Of a stretch of DNA of 64,000 nucleotides, positions 1-9,481 are shown piece by piece (position 1 is the first letter of the stretch; every line of letters starts with the position of its first letter). Below the pieces are notes generated by a model. It saw nothing but the letters and a program-made list of their open reading frames with translations, had not been told where the DNA came from and ran no database searches. Both the position numbers and the translations under genes were made by a program. The DNA comes from Pseudomonas arsenicoxydans (lineage in GTDB: Bacteria; Pseudomonadota; Gammaproteobacteria; Pseudomonadales; Pseudomonadaceae), in the NCBI RefSeq assembly GCF_006438915.1, contig NZ_RCZE01000005.1, forward strand, positions 396,342-460,341, in the 5' to 3' direction.

Positions 1-108
1 CCACGCACCACTCCTCGTTTACAGGACAGCTCCCCGTCTCTGTCGACTGTCGCTGTTAGCTGCGCGCAGGTTGAACGACGGGCCGATACCCATTGGCCGG
101 AACCCTGC

Positions 109-1281
109 ATGAAACGTCCCCGACACACCCGACGCGCCCTGCTTGTAGCACTTAGCCTGATCCCCGTAATCGCCGTCGCCGCCTGGCAAATCATTCCGCC
201 CGGTCGCGACAGGTTCGCCACCGTGGCCGTCAGCCGGGGCGACATCGAAAGCAGCGTCACCGCGTTGGGCACCCTGCAACCCCGGCGGTATGTCGACGTC
301 GGTGCCCAGGCCTCCGGGCAGATCCACAAGATTCACGTGGAGGTCGGTGACGTGGTCAAGGAAGGTCAGTTGCTGGTGGAAATCGACCCGTCCACGCAAC
401 AGGCCAAACTCGACGCCGGACGTTTCTCCATCGAAAACCTCAAGGCGCAGCTCCAGGAGCAACGGGCCCTGCACGAACTCGCGCGGCAGAAATACCAGCG
501 CCAGCAGAACCTCAAGGCCGGCGGCGCCACCCGTGAAGAAGACGTGCAAACCGCCCAGGCTGAACGGCGCGCCACGCAGGCGCGTATCGACATGTTCCAG
601 GCGCAGATCCGTCAGGCCGAAGCCAGCCTGCGCAGCGATCAGGCTGAACTGGGTTACACGCGAATCTATGCGCCCATGTCCGGAACAGTCGTCGCCCTCG
701 ACGCCCGGGTCGGCCAGACGCTGAACGCGCAGCAGCAAACACCGCTGATTCTGCGTATCGCCAAATTGTCGCCGATGACCGTGTGGGCCGAAGTTTCGGA
801 AGCCGACATCGGCCACGTCAAACCCGGCATGAACGCCTGGTTCACCACCCTCAGTGGTGACAGTCGCCGTTGGAGCAGCACGGTGCGGCAGATCCTGCCC
901 GTACCGCCCAAGCCACTCGACCAGACCAGTCAGGGCGGCGGCAGCCCGGCCAGTTCGAGCAAAAGCGGCAGTGCCCGTGTGGTGCTGTACACCGTGTTGC
1001 TCGACGTCGATAACGCCGACAACGCGCTGATGGCCGAGATGACGACGCAGGTGTTTTTCGTGTCCGACCAGGCAAAAAATGTGCTCACCGCGCCCATCGC
1101 CGCGTTGCAGGGTGGAGCGGAACCAGACACCCAGACCGCACAAGTCGTGGCAAAAAATGGCAGCATCGAGCAGCGCGAGGTGCGCACCGGCATCAGTGAT
1201 CGCCTGCGGGTGCAGATCCTCGATGGCCTGCGCGAAGGCGATCACCTGCTGATCGGCCCGGCCGACGGGAGTGGCGGCTGA
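109..1281 (+). CDS. pvdR: PvdR, periplasmic adaptor of the PvdRT-OpmQ pyoverdine efflux pump
   Basis: 390-residue MacA-type membrane fusion protein that links the inner-membrane ABC pump PvdT to the outer-membrane channel OpmQ. The known role of this trio in Pseudomonas is secretion of newly made pyoverdine and recycling of pyoverdine from the periplasm. An N-terminal membrane anchor (residues about 9-27) is followed by a lipoyl half-motif (GQIHKIHVEVGDVVKEGQLL, about 70-90), a long helical hairpin rich in Q/A/R (about 105-180) and the second lipoyl half (YAPMSGTVV, about 188). The stop codon is followed directly by the pvdT ATG, so the two are translationally linked. No PvdS-type promoter is visible in the 108 bases before the start; the promoter is probably outside the window. 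Confidence 0.93.
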   Translation: MKRPRHTRRALLVALSLIPVIAVAAWQIIPPGRDRFATVAVSRGDIESSVTALGTLQPRRYVDVGAQASGQIHKIHVEVGDVVKEGQLLVEIDPSTQQAKLDAGRFSIENLKAQLQEQRALHELARQKYQRQQNLKAGGATREEDVQTAQAERRATQARIDMFQAQIRQAEASLRSDQAELGYTRIYAPMSGTVVALDARVGQTLNAQQQTPLILRIAKLSPMTVWAEVSEADIGHVKPGMNAWFTTLSGDSRRWSSTVRQILPVPPKPLDQTSQGGGSPASSSKSGSARVVLYTVLLDVDNADNALMAEMTTQVFFVSDQAKNVLTAPIAALQGGAEPDTQTAQVVAKNGSIEQREVRTGISDRLRVQILDGLREGDHLLIGPADGSGG

Positions 1282-3255
1282 ATGCAGACGCCTCTGATCG
1301 ACCTGCAAGGCATTCGCAAAGCCTACGGCGGCGGCGACTCCCCCGAAGTGCATGTGTTGCGCGGCATCGACTTGCAGATCCATGCCGGGGAGTTCGTGGC
1401 GATTGTCGGCGCCTCCGGGTCCGGAAAGTCGACGCTGATGAACATCCTCGGCTGCCTCGACCGCCCGACATCGGGCGAATACCGCTTCGCCGGGGAAAAC
1501 GTCGCCGGGCTCGGCAGTGATGAACTGGCCTGGCTGCGCCGCGAAGCCTTCGGTTTTGTGTTCCAGGGTTATCACCTGATCCCGTCCGGCTCGGCCCAGG
1601 AAAACGTCGAGATGCCGGCCATTTACGCAGGTTTACCGGCCGCCGAACGCCATGCCCGCGCCGCCGCCCTGCTCGACCGTCTCGGTCTGGCCTCGCGCAC
1701 CGGCAACCGTCCGCATCAACTCTCCGGCGGCCAGCAACAACGGGTGTCCATCGCCCGCGCCTTGATGAACGGCGGCCACATCATCCTCGCCGATGAGCCC
1801 ACCGGTGCCCTCGACAGCCACAGCGGCGCCGAGGTCATGACCCTGCTCGATGAACTGGCGAGCCAGGGTCACGTGGTGATCCTGATCACCCATGACCGCG
1901 AAGTCGCGGCCCGGGCCAAGCGCATCATCGAAATCCGCGACGGCCTCATCATCAGCGACAGCGCCCGCGACAACCCTCAAGCCCAGACCTCAGCCAATCC
2001 CGGCGCGTTGCAAGCCGTGGATTTGCGCAAGCGTCTGAGCGAAGGCGCCGAAGCCACCGGCGCGTGGAAAGGCGAACTGATCGATGCGGTGCAAGCGGCG
2101 TGGCGGGTGATGTGGATCAACCGCTTCCGCACCGCGCTGACGCTGCTCGGGATCATCATCGGCGTGGCGTCGGTAGTGGTGATGCTCGCCGTCGGCGAAG
2201 GCAGCAAGCGCCAGGTCATGGCGCAAATGGGCGCCTTCGGTTCGAACATCATTTACCTCAGCGGTTCGGCGCCGAACCCGCGCACCGCGCCAGGCATCGT
2301 CACCCTCGACGACGTCGCGGCGGTGGCCAGCCTGCCGCAAGTGATGCGGATTATGCCGGTCAACGGTCAGGAAGCCGGGGTGCGTTTCGGCAACCTCGAC
2401 CACTTGAGTTACGTCGGCGGCAACGACACTAACTTCCCGGCGATCTTCAACTGGCCGGTGGTCGAAGGCAGCTACTTCACCGAGGCCGATGAGCGAAACG
2501 CCGCAGCGGTCGCGGTGATCGGCCACAAAGTGCGAACCAAGTTACTCAAGGATGTCGCGGACCCCATCGGCCAATACATCCTGATCGAAAACGTGCCCTT
2601 CCAGGTGGTCGGGGTGCTCGCGGAAAAAGGCGCCAGTTCCGGCGATTCCGACAGCGACGACCGCATCGCCATCCCCTACTCCGCCGCCAGCGTCCGGCTA
2701 TTCGGCACGCACAACCCGGAATACGTGGCCATCGCCGCCGCCGATGCGCGCAAGGTCAAGGAAACCGAAATCGCCATCGAACAATTGATGCTGCGCCTGC
2801 ACAACGGCAAGAAGGATTTCGAACTGACCAACAACGCGGCGATGATCCAGGCCGAAGCACGCACGCAAAATACCCTGTCACTGATGCTAGGCTCGATTGC
2901 AGCCATTTCCTTGCTGGTGGGCGGCATCGGTGTGATGAACATCATGTTGATGACCGTGCGCGAACGTACCCGCGAGATCGGTATCCGCATGGCTACCGGG
3001 GCCCGGCAGCGCGACATCCTCCGGCAGTTTTTGACCGAGGCAGTGATGCTCTCGGTGGTCGGCGGGCTGGCCGGGATCGCTTTGGCGCTGATCGTCGGCG
3101 GTGTGTTGATTCTCAGCGAAGTCGCTGTCGCATTCTCCTTGATAGCGGTGCTCGGCGCCTTTGGTTGCGCCCTGGTCACCGGTGTTGTCTTCGGCTTCAT
3201 GCCGGCCCGCAAAGCTGCCCGACTCGACCCGGTCACGGCCCTTACCAGTGAATGA
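1282..3255 (+). CDS. pvdT: PvdT, MacB-type ABC transporter (ATPase fused to permease)
   Basis: 657-residue inner-membrane half-transporter with the MacB layout. The N-terminal ATPase has Walker [10 protein letters not shown] (about residue 43), signature LSGGQQQR (about 148) and Walker B with [11 protein letters not shown] (about 170). A first membrane helix at about 275-298 is followed by a large periplasmic domain (about 300-525) and three C-terminal membrane helices ending in the FtsX-like core. It acts as a dimer with PvdR and OpmQ to move pyoverdine from periplasm to outside. It starts immediately after the pvdR stop and its own end abuts opmQ, so the three form one operon. Length is normal for the MacB family. 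Confidence 0.94.
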   Translation: MQTPLIDLQGIRKAYGGGDSPEVHVLRGIDLQIHAGEFVAIVGASGSGKSTLMNILGCLDRPTSGEYRFAGENVAGLGSDELAWLRREAFGFVFQGYHLIPSGSAQENVEMPAIYAGLPAAERHARAAALLDRLGLASRTGNRPHQLSGGQQQRVSIARALMNGGHIILADEPTGALDSHSGAEVMTLLDELASQGHVVILITHDREVAARAKRIIEIRDGLIISDSARDNPQAQTSANPGALQAVDLRKRLSEGAEATGAWKGELIDAVQAAWRVMWINRFRTALTLLGIIIGVASVVVMLAVGEGSKRQVMAQMGAFGSNIIYLSGSAPNPRTAPGIVTLDDVAAVASLPQVMRIMPVNGQEAGVRFGNLDHLSYVGGNDTNFPAIFNWPVVEGSYFTEADERNAAAVAVIGHKVRTKLLKDVADPIGQYILIENVPFQVVGVLAEKGASSGDSDSDDRIAIPYSAASVRLFGTHNPEYVAIAAADARKVKETEIAIEQLMLRLHNGKKDFELTNNAAMIQAEARTQNTLSLMLGSIAAISLLVGGIGVMNIMLMTVRERTREIGIRMATGARQRDILRQFLTEAVMLSVVGGLAGIALALIVGGVLILSEVAVAFSLIAVLGAFGCALVTGVVFGFMPARKAARLDPVTALTSE

Positions 3256-3262
3256 TTTCTCC

Positions 3263-4657
3263 ATGAAGCCGCCACTCAGTCTGTTGACGCTCTGCCTGTT
3301 GCTCGGCGCTTGCGGCACACCCGCCCAGCGCCCGGACGCCGGTATCGTGCCGCCCGTTTCCTGGCAATCGCCGCACACGCAAGACGCCGTGCGCAGCAAC
3401 CCGCAATGGTGGACGCAGTTCGGCAGCCCGCAACTGGACCGATTGATCGACCAGGCGCGAGTCGGCAGTTTCGATCTGGCCGCGGCCATCGCCCGGGTGC
3501 GTCAGGCCCAGGCCGAAACAGTGGTGGCCGGCGGTTCGCAGCTGCCGGAAGTTACGGCGGGGGTAAATGCCAATCGCCAAAAACTGATGCGCGGCAATGG
3601 CTACAGCCAATTGGATGCCGACAGCGATAACAGCGCCGTGGACTATTTCAACGCCAACCTCAGCGCCAGCTACGAAATCGATTTCTGGGGCGGCCAACGT
3701 GCTTCCCGCGACAGCGCGCAATTTGCCTTGCAGGCCAGCCAGTTCGATCAGGCGACGGTGGAACTGACGCTGCTCAGCAGTGTTGCCAGCGGCTACGCGC
3801 AAACCCTGTCCCTGCGCGAACAGAGCCGCATCGCCGAGTTGAACCTGGCGAATGCGCAGAACGTGTTGAAGCTGGTGCAGACGCGCTTTGATTCAGGCTC
3901 GGCGACGGCGCTGGAATTGGCGCAGCAGAAAAGCCTGGTCGCCGCGCAACAACGGCAATTGCCGCTGGTGCAGCAACAGGCGCAGGACGCGTCGATCAAC
4001 CTTGCCGCCCTGCTCGGCCGACCGGTTCAGGCGTTGGCATTGGGTCAGGAAAACTTTGATCAGCTGTCATGGCCGACCATTGGCGCCGGCCTGCCCAGCG
4101 AACTGATGAGCCGTCGACCGGACATTGCCCGTGCCGAGGCGCAACTGGCGGCGGCGCAGGCGGATGTCACCGTGGCCCGCGCGGCGATGTTGCCGACCGT
4201 GACGTTGAGCGCCGAAATCGGTTCGGGCGCGGATCGCGCGTCGGACATTCTGCGCAGTCCGTTCTATAACCTCACCGCCGGGCTGCTTGCGCCAGTGTTC
4301 AACAACGGACGCTTGGGTGCCGCGCGCGACAAGGCCACGGCCCGTCAGGAAGAGCTGTTGGAGAATTACCGTGGAGCGATCATTAACGGTTTCGCCGACG
4401 TCGAACAAGCGCTGAACAGCATTCGCGGGCTGGATGAACAGCGGCACTGGCAAGGTGAAGAACTGAAGCAGGCGCAGACCGCGTTCGACATTGCGCAGAG
4501 TCGCTATCAGGCCGGCGCCGAGGATTGGCTGACGGTGCTGGAGACGCAACGCACGTTGTATGCGGCGCAGGATTTGAATGTGCAGCTGCGGTTGTCGCGG
4601 TTGCAGGCGAGTATTGCGCTGTACAAGGCGTTGGGTGGGGGGTGGCAGGTTTTTTGA
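3263..4657 (+). CDS. opmQ: OpmQ, outer-membrane channel of the PvdRT-OpmQ pump
   Basis: 464-residue TolC/OprM-family outer membrane factor. The ATG at 3263 gives a clean lipoprotein signal (MKPPLSLLTLCLLLGAC, lipobox LGAC), so the mature protein would be acylated on Cys17. A GTG at 3248 would overlap the end of pvdT and add five residues before the signal; I prefer the ATG. Two repeated helical halves are visible (motifs around ARVRQAQAET and DVEQALNSIRGLDEQ), as expected for the duplicated outer-membrane-efflux fold. It completes the pvdR-pvdT-opmQ operon and is followed by a REPIN that probably marks the transcript end. Confidence 0.92.
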   Translation: MKPPLSLLTLCLLLGACGTPAQRPDAGIVPPVSWQSPHTQDAVRSNPQWWTQFGSPQLDRLIDQARVGSFDLAAAIARVRQAQAETVVAGGSQLPEVTAGVNANRQKLMRGNGYSQLDADSDNSAVDYFNANLSASYEIDFWGGQRASRDSAQFALQASQFDQATVELTLLSSVASGYAQTLSLREQSRIAELNLANAQNVLKLVQTRFDSGSATALELAQQKSLVAAQQRQLPLVQQQAQDASINLAALLGRPVQALALGQENFDQLSWPTIGAGLPSELMSRRPDIARAEAQLAAAQADVTVARAAMLPTVTLSAEIGSGADRASDILRSPFYNLTAGLLAPVFNNGRLGAARDKATARQEELLENYRGAIINGFADVEQALNSIRGLDEQRHWQGEELKQAQTAFDIAQSRYQAGAEDWLTVLETQRTLYAAQDLNVQLRLSRLQASIALYKALGGGWQVF

Positions 4658-4678
4658 TGGCGGTGTCTGTTCGGCCGC

Positions 4679-4762
4679 CTTCGCGAGCAAGCCCGCTCCC
4701 ACATTTGACCCCATTCTCATGTGAGAACTCGGTCGAATGTGGGAGCGGGCTTGCTCGCGAAG
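4679..4762. repeat. REPIN, REP family A (inverted pair)
   Basis: Two copies of the REP core GTGGGAGCGGGCTTGCTCGC face each other around a spacer of about 30 bases, between the convergent ends of opmQ and pvdP. On transcription this would form a strong hairpin. It is the first of many such elements in the window. Confidence 0.93.
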
Positions 4763-4784
4763 AACGATAACGCGGTCTGACTGA

Positions 4785-6413
4785 TTAACTGATAACCGGT
4801 TTAGCCTTCAAATGCCGCGCATACCAGGGCCGCTGCGGCACCTTGCGGAACAAGTCAGCGAGCTTCTTCTCATCCTCGCCAAAGGTTATCCGCAGCGCCA
4901 TCTTCATGGTTTCCGGGTCCATTTCCACTGACTTGCCCGCCTGCAACCCCGGCGTGGTGCTGCAGCCGTGGGTGCTCGGCCCGAGCCACGGATCATCGAC
5001 TTCCACCCAACGCCCCGGGGCAAACCACGCCACGCCATTGACCTCCAGCCGACTCACCTGCCCCGGGTGAAAGCGCTCGTGCGCACGAAACCAGTCTTCC
5101 AGTCGATCATCGATCCAGCCATGGAAATGCCAGAACACCGGGTTCACATGGGACGAAAACGGGTCACCGAGGAAGTCGTTTTCCGGCGCAAACCAGCGTG
5201 CGGAAAAATCTGATGGATCCCGGGCGAACGGTACCGGATGGCCATTGGACGGATCACGCGGCACCGAAGCCCAGCGCATGTGCAGCCAGTCGTGTAGGCC
5301 CAATTCAACCTCTGAACCGAACTGCCCCAAGGTCAGCTTCGACAGGTAACGCGGGTCGCGGTAGCGCGACTCCCAGACCTGGAAGTTGCTGTGATAAGTC
5401 TCGGCGGTCTTGATGTCACTGACCCACTGCGAGTATTCGGCATCGTCATCAGCCAGCCAGGTCGGCGGCAGCGCCCTGCCGTCGTGGTTGTCGCAGTACT
5501 GGGCGAAGCCGATGCGGTCACGGACCAGTTCCGGTTGCGGCAACGGAAAGTGCTGCCACGACGGCAGGTCCTGCATCGACCGCGCCGTGCCGAGCATGTG
5601 CCGGTGCATGAAGAAAAAATCCACGCCCGAGCCGTTGCGATCCTTGCGCGCACCGCGAGCATCGCGCTCCTTGTCACGCGGCCCCGGTTGCCAGCCGAGG
5701 CCACGCAGGGCATTGCGTTTGTCTTCGGCAAGGGTGTGCCATTTGTCCCGCGAGGCATGCCAGAGCTGGTGAAACAGCCGGTGCTCGGGGGAAATCAGCC
5801 AGGCCAGCAGCGGCGCATTCAGCCCGGCACGCTCGCGGGCTTCGGGGAAGATGCGTTTGACCGCGATGAAGCGGTTGTCCTGCGCGGTCATCATCAGCGG
5901 TCGATCGAGGTTCAATACGCGACCGCTGAGGCTGCCGCTGCCGGCGTTGCCGAACCCGGCCCAGACTTCGTCCAGGGTCATGCTGAATTCGTAATCGGGG
6001 GTGCCGTTGGCCACGTCGGCACTGACCAGTCGCCAACTCAATTGCGCCGCTTTGGCCTCGGCCAGATCGCCCAGCACCCGATAGCGCGGTGTCTCGTTGG
6101 AACGCAAACGCTCGGCCGTGTCGAGAAATCCGATCAAGCCGCGCCCTTTGTGGCCGACGTCCAGAAACACTTCCAGACCGTCGCGAGGCAAACCTTCAAT
6201 CCCGGCATCACGCCCTTCAAAACGAATCTGCCAGACGCCCCGCAGCGTATCCGCCAACCGCTGGCCGGCGACATCCGCCACATCAAAAGACGCTTCGCCG
6301 GGGGTGATCGTCGGATCCGCTTTCGTCCATTCGCGATGCCCATAAAAAGCCGCAGGCACGGCAGCACCGGTCAGCGCCAGGCCTGCTATGAACCCTCGTC
6401 GAGAAATCGTCAT
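4785..6413 (-). CDS. pvdP: PvdP, periplasmic copper tyrosinase of pyoverdine chromophore maturation
   Basis: 542-residue protein with a twin-arginine signal (ISRRGFIAGLALTG, from residue 3), so it is exported folded. PvdP oxidises the D-Tyr of ferribactin and drives closure of the dihydroxyquinoline chromophore. Histidine clusters that fit the binuclear copper site of tyrosinases are visible: HRLFHQLWHASR, MHRHMLGTAR, GLHDWLHMRW and NPVFWHFHGWIDDR. I chose the ATG at 6413 because it puts the Arg pair at the N-terminus as in other Tat substrates; an in-frame ATG at 6434 and a TTG at 6452 lie upstream. It is divergent from pvdMN with a PvdS promoter facing it. Length agrees with known PvdP (about 540). 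Confidence 0.94.
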   Translation of the reverse strand: MTISRRGFIAGLALTGAAVPAAFYGHREWTKADPTITPGEASFDVADVAGQRLADTLRGVWQIRFEGRDAGIEGLPRDGLEVFLDVGHKGRGLIGFLDTAERLRSNETPRYRVLGDLAEAKAAQLSWRLVSADVANGTPDYEFSMTLDEVWAGFGNAGSGSLSGRVLNLDRPLMMTAQDNRFIAVKRIFPEARERAGLNAPLLAWLISPEHRLFHQLWHASRDKWHTLAEDKRNALRGLGWQPGPRDKERDARGARKDRNGSGVDFFFMHRHMLGTARSMQDLPSWQHFPLPQPELVRDRIGFAQYCDNHDGRALPPTWLADDDAEYSQWVSDIKTAETYHSNFQVWESRYRDPRYLSKLTLGQFGSEVELGLHDWLHMRWASVPRDPSNGHPVPFARDPSDFSARWFAPENDFLGDPFSSHVNPVFWHFHGWIDDRLEDWFRAHERFHPGQVSRLEVNGVAWFAPGRWVEVDDPWLGPSTHGCSTTPGLQAGKSVEMDPETMKMALRITFGEDEKKLADLFRKVPQRPWYARHLKAKPVIS

Positions 6414-6458
6414 TGCCCTACCTGTGTCAGCCATGAAGCAGGCTTTATCCAAGCTAGA

Positions 6459-6482
6459 ACGTTTTCCCCCTCCGAAAATTTA
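6459..6482 (-). promoter_or_regulatory. PvdS (iron-starvation sigma) promoter for pvdP
   Basis: On the minus strand the sequence reads C-TAAAT-N16-CGT, an exact match to the iron-starvation box recognised by the ECF sigma factor PvdS. It lies 46 bases upstream of the pvdP ATG at 6413. Confidence 0.88.
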
Positions 6483-6486
6483 GAAG

Positions 6487-6562
6487 CTTCGCGAGCAAGC
6501 CCGCTCCCACATTTGATCTGCGTATACCTCGATCCAATGTGGGAGCGGGCTTGCTCGCGAAG
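6487..6562. repeat. REPIN, REP family A
   Basis: Inverted pair of the GTGGGAGCGGGCTTGCTCGC core lying between the two divergent PvdS promoters of pvdP and pvdM, separating the two transcription starts. Confidence 0.92.
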
Positions 6563-6579
6563 AGGCCGGCAGATTCACC

Positions 6580-6603
6580 TAAATTATCGGATCAACCACT
6601 CGT
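6580..6603 (+). promoter_or_regulatory. PvdS promoter for pvdM-pvdN
   Basis: Exact TAAAT-N16-CGT box (TAAAT at 6580-6584, CGT at 6601-6603), 57 bases before the pvdM start. It faces away from the pvdP box, so iron starvation should switch on both directions. Confidence 0.88.
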
Positions 6604-6659
6604 CCATCCCAGATAGCAAAGCCCCCCACACCGGGGCAACGAACCTGACTGAGATGAAC

Positions 6660-8009
6660 ATGAAAACACCCCGTTCAAAAAAGGCGTTGTACCTCTGCCT
6701 GCCCCTGGCGCTGGCCATCAGCGCCGGTGCCGGCTATGCCGTCTGGGATCATTGGTTCAAAGACAACCCCGGCTACCCGGTCAAAGTCATGCAGCAGGCC
6801 GATGAACTGCAAACGCGTATCCTCTCCTTCGACAGCCACGTCACCGTGCCCCTCGACTTCGGCACCGCCGGCAATGAAGCCGACAAGGATGGCAGCGGCC
6901 AGTTCGACCTGGTCAAAACCGGACGCGGACGCCTGTCCGGCGCGGCCCTGACTATCTTCGGCTGGCCGGAAATCTGGAACGGCGCCAACGCCCCGCACCG
7001 CCCCACCGCCGGTTTCGTCGACGAAGCCCGGTTCGAGCAGGAAACCCGCTATAAAATCATCAGCGCCATGGTTCGCGATTTCCCCAACCAGGTCGCCATC
7101 GCCTACACCCCCGACGACTTCCGGCGCTTGCACGGCGAAGGCAAGTTCGCAGTGTTCATGAGCATGCTCAACGCCTACCCGCTGGGCAACGACCTCAACG
7201 CTCTGGACAAGTGGGCCGCCCGTGGCATGCGCATGTTCGGTTTCAGTTACGTGGGCAACAACGCCTGGGCCGACTCGTCGCGCCCGCTGCCGTTTTTCAA
7301 TGATTCGCGCGATGCCCTCGGCGGTCTGTCGGACATCGGCAAACAAGCCGTGCACCGCCTCAACGACCTCGGCGTGATCATCGATGTCTCGCAGATGTCG
7401 ACCAAAGCCCTGGAACAAGTCGCGCAACTGAGCCGCACACCGATGGTCGCTTCGCACTCAGCGCCGCGTGCGCTGGTGGACATTCCGCGCAACCTCAGCG
7501 ACCCGGAAATGCAGCTGATCAAGAACAGCGGCGGCGTGGTGCAGATCGTCGGTTTCCCGACCTACATCCGCCCCTTGAGCCAAACCACCCAGGACAAACT
7601 CAATGCCCTGCGCGCCCGCTTCGACCTGCAACCGCTGCAAGGCCTGGAGATGGCGCTGATGCCTGGCGACCCGGTGATCACCGTCTGGTCCGCGCAGCGC
7701 TTCGGCGAATACGCCAGCCAGCTCTACGCAATTGTCGACGAAGAACCGAAAGCCACGCTCAAGGACTACGGCGACGCGATTGATTACGCGGTGAAGAAAA
7801 TCGGCATCGATCATGTCGGTATCAGCTCCGACTTCAACGACGGCGGTGGCCTCGAGGGCTGGAAGGATGTCAGCGAAGCGCGCAACGTCACGGCCGAACT
7901 GATCAGTCGCGGCTACAGCGAGGCCGATATCGCCAAACTGTGGGGCGGCAATTTCCTGCGGGTCTGGGACCAGGTGCAGAAGTCTTCCCGGCCGGTGGCG
8001 AACAACTGA
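6660..8009 (+). CDS. pvdM: PvdM, membrane-anchored dipeptidase-family protein of pyoverdine maturation
   Basis: 449-residue protein with an uncleaved-looking signal anchor (residues about 10-28) and a renal-dipeptidase-type TIM barrel in the periplasm. Metal-site-like residues are visible: FDSHVTVPLDF near residue 57, DVSQMS, VASHSAPRAL and GISSDFNDGGG near the C-terminus. PvdM is required for oxidation of ferribactin in the periplasm; peptidase action has not been established as its role. An ATG two codons upstream (6654) is possible; I chose 6660, which starts like known PvdM and has a GAG a few bases before it. It is followed 28 bases later by pvdN, in one operon under the PvdS box at 6580. 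Confidence 0.92.
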   Translation: MKTPRSKKALYLCLPLALAISAGAGYAVWDHWFKDNPGYPVKVMQQADELQTRILSFDSHVTVPLDFGTAGNEADKDGSGQFDLVKTGRGRLSGAALTIFGWPEIWNGANAPHRPTAGFVDEARFEQETRYKIISAMVRDFPNQVAIAYTPDDFRRLHGEGKFAVFMSMLNAYPLGNDLNALDKWAARGMRMFGFSYVGNNAWADSSRPLPFFNDSRDALGGLSDIGKQAVHRLNDLGVIIDVSQMSTKALEQVAQLSRTPMVASHSAPRALVDIPRNLSDPEMQLIKNSGGVVQIVGFPTYIRPLSQTTQDKLNALRARFDLQPLQGLEMALMPGDPVITVWSAQRFGEYASQLYAIVDEEPKATLKDYGDAIDYAVKKIGIDHVGISSDFNDGGGLEGWKDVSEARNVTAELISRGYSEADIAKLWGGNFLRVWDQVQKSSRPVANN

Positions 8010-8037
8010 ATCCCCTTTGCAAAAGCGAACCTTGCTG

Positions 8038-9318
8038 ATGACCAACCGTCGTTCATTCCTCAAGCAGGCCGGGATTCTCGCGGCCGGCCTGCCCCTGAGC
8101 AGCGCTGTGATAGTGCCTGCACGGGCTGCCACGGCGCAGCCGCTGCCCAAGGACAAGTGGGCGCATTTGCGCCAACTTTTCGATCAGGACCCGGACTATT
8201 TGCACTTCGCCAACTTTCTGGTGACATCGCACCCGCGACCGGTGCGCGAGGCCATCGAGCGGCACCGCGCCAACCTCGACCGCAACCCTGGTCGGGCGAT
8301 GGACTGGGACCTCGGCGAAACGGAAAAACGCGAACAGGACGTGCGCGTCTGGGCCGGGCGTTACCTCAAGGCCAAACCCGAGCAGATCGCCCTCACCGGC
8401 AACACCACCGAAGGCTTGTCGCTGATCTACAGCGGCATTCATGTGCGTCCGGATCAGGAAATCCTCACCACCGAGCACGAACATTACGCCACGAACTATG
8501 CGCTGGATTACCGTCAGCAAAAGGACGGGGTCCAGGTGCGCAAGCTCAAGTTGTTCGAGAATAGCCGCGACGTGTCCGTCGACGAAGTACTCGGTTCCAT
8601 TGCCAAAGGCATCCGCCTGCACACCCGCGTGCTCGGCATGACCTGGGTGCAATCCGGCAGTGGCGTGAAATTGCCGATCGGTGAGATTGGCAAACTGGTG
8701 GACGAACAGAACCGCAATCGCGACGACAAGGACCGCATTCTGTATGTGGTCGACGGCGTGCACGGTTTTGGCGTCGAAGACCTCGACTTCCCCGACATGC
8801 ACTGCGACTTCTTTATCGCCGGCACTCATAAATGGATGTTCGGCCCGCGCGGCACCGGGATCATTTGCGCCCGATCCGCCGAGCTCAAGGACGTGACGCC
8901 GACCATTCCGACCTTCTCCGAAGCCACCACCTTCTCGACGATCATGACCCCCGGCGGCTATCACAGCTTTGAACACCGCTGGGCGCTGGACGAGGCGTTC
9001 AAGTTGCATCTGGAGCTGGGCAAGGCCGAGGTGCAGGCGCGGATTCATGCGCTCAATACCTATGCGAAAACCCGCTTGCTGGAAAACCCGCGGATCGAAC
9101 TGGTCACGCCAAAGAGCCCTGACCTGTCCGCCGGCTTCACCTTCTTCCGCATCAAGGACCGCGACTGCGAACAAGTCGCCGCCCGGTTGATGGAAAACCG
9201 CGTGGTCTGCGACTCGGTGGAGCGCGATGTCGGCCCGGTGATCCGTATTGCGCCTGGCTTGCTCAACACCGAAGAGCAGATCGACCGCTTCATGACCCTG
9301 CTGAACAAAACCGCATGA
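8038..9318 (+). CDS. pvdN: PvdN, periplasmic PLP enzyme that modifies the pyoverdine glutamate
   Basis: 426-residue fold-type I PLP enzyme carrying a Tat signal (TNRRSFLKQAGILAAGLP). PvdN converts the chromophore-linked glutamate side chain to succinamide in the periplasm. The Schiff-base lysine is in FFIAGTHKWMFGPRG (about residue 261) and the cofactor Asp/His in YVVDGVHGFG. The ATG at 8038 is chosen over the upstream TTG (8017) because it places the Arg pair right after the start. It follows pvdM closely and is separated from pvdO by a REPIN of the second family. Confidence 0.93.
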   Translation: MTNRRSFLKQAGILAAGLPLSSAVIVPARAATAQPLPKDKWAHLRQLFDQDPDYLHFANFLVTSHPRPVREAIERHRANLDRNPGRAMDWDLGETEKREQDVRVWAGRYLKAKPEQIALTGNTTEGLSLIYSGIHVRPDQEILTTEHEHYATNYALDYRQQKDGVQVRKLKLFENSRDVSVDEVLGSIAKGIRLHTRVLGMTWVQSGSGVKLPIGEIGKLVDEQNRNRDDKDRILYVVDGVHGFGVEDLDFPDMHCDFFIAGTHKWMFGPRGTGIICARSAELKDVTPTIPTFSEATTFSTIMTPGGYHSFEHRWALDEAFKLHLELGKAEVQARIHALNTYAKTRLLENPRIELVTPKSPDLSAGFTFFRIKDRDCEQVAARLMENRVVCDSVERDVGPVIRIAPGLLNTEEQIDRFMTLLNKTA

Positions 9319-9332
9319 CGCTTATGCCCTCT

Positions 9333-9424
9333 GTGGCGAGGGAGCTTGCTCCCGGTGGGCCGCGTAGCGGTCCCAAAAGAAAGGGCCTGCTGCGCAGGCC
9401 AGCGGGAGCAAGCTCCCTCGCCAC
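9333..9424. repeat. REPIN, REP family B
   Basis: Inverted pair of a different core, GTGGCGAGGGAGCTTGCTCC, with an internal GC-rich loop containing a second short palindrome (GGGCCTGCTGCGCAGGCC). It lies between pvdN and pvdO. Confidence 0.9.
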
Positions 9425-9481
9425 AATGATTCGTCGCCCTTTAAGCGTGACACCCCGATTTCTCTTTACTCGAGATGACTC

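Noticed and set aside
4679..4762. Hairpins in intergenic gaps as a CRISPR array
   Set aside because: The repeats are single inverted pairs in separate gaps, not direct repeats with regular spacers; they are REPINs.
5391..6653. Long open frame upstream of and in frame with pvdM
   Set aside because: It is antisense to pvdP and runs through the promoter and REPIN. PvdM begins at 6660 by similarity, so the extension is a high-GC shadow frame.
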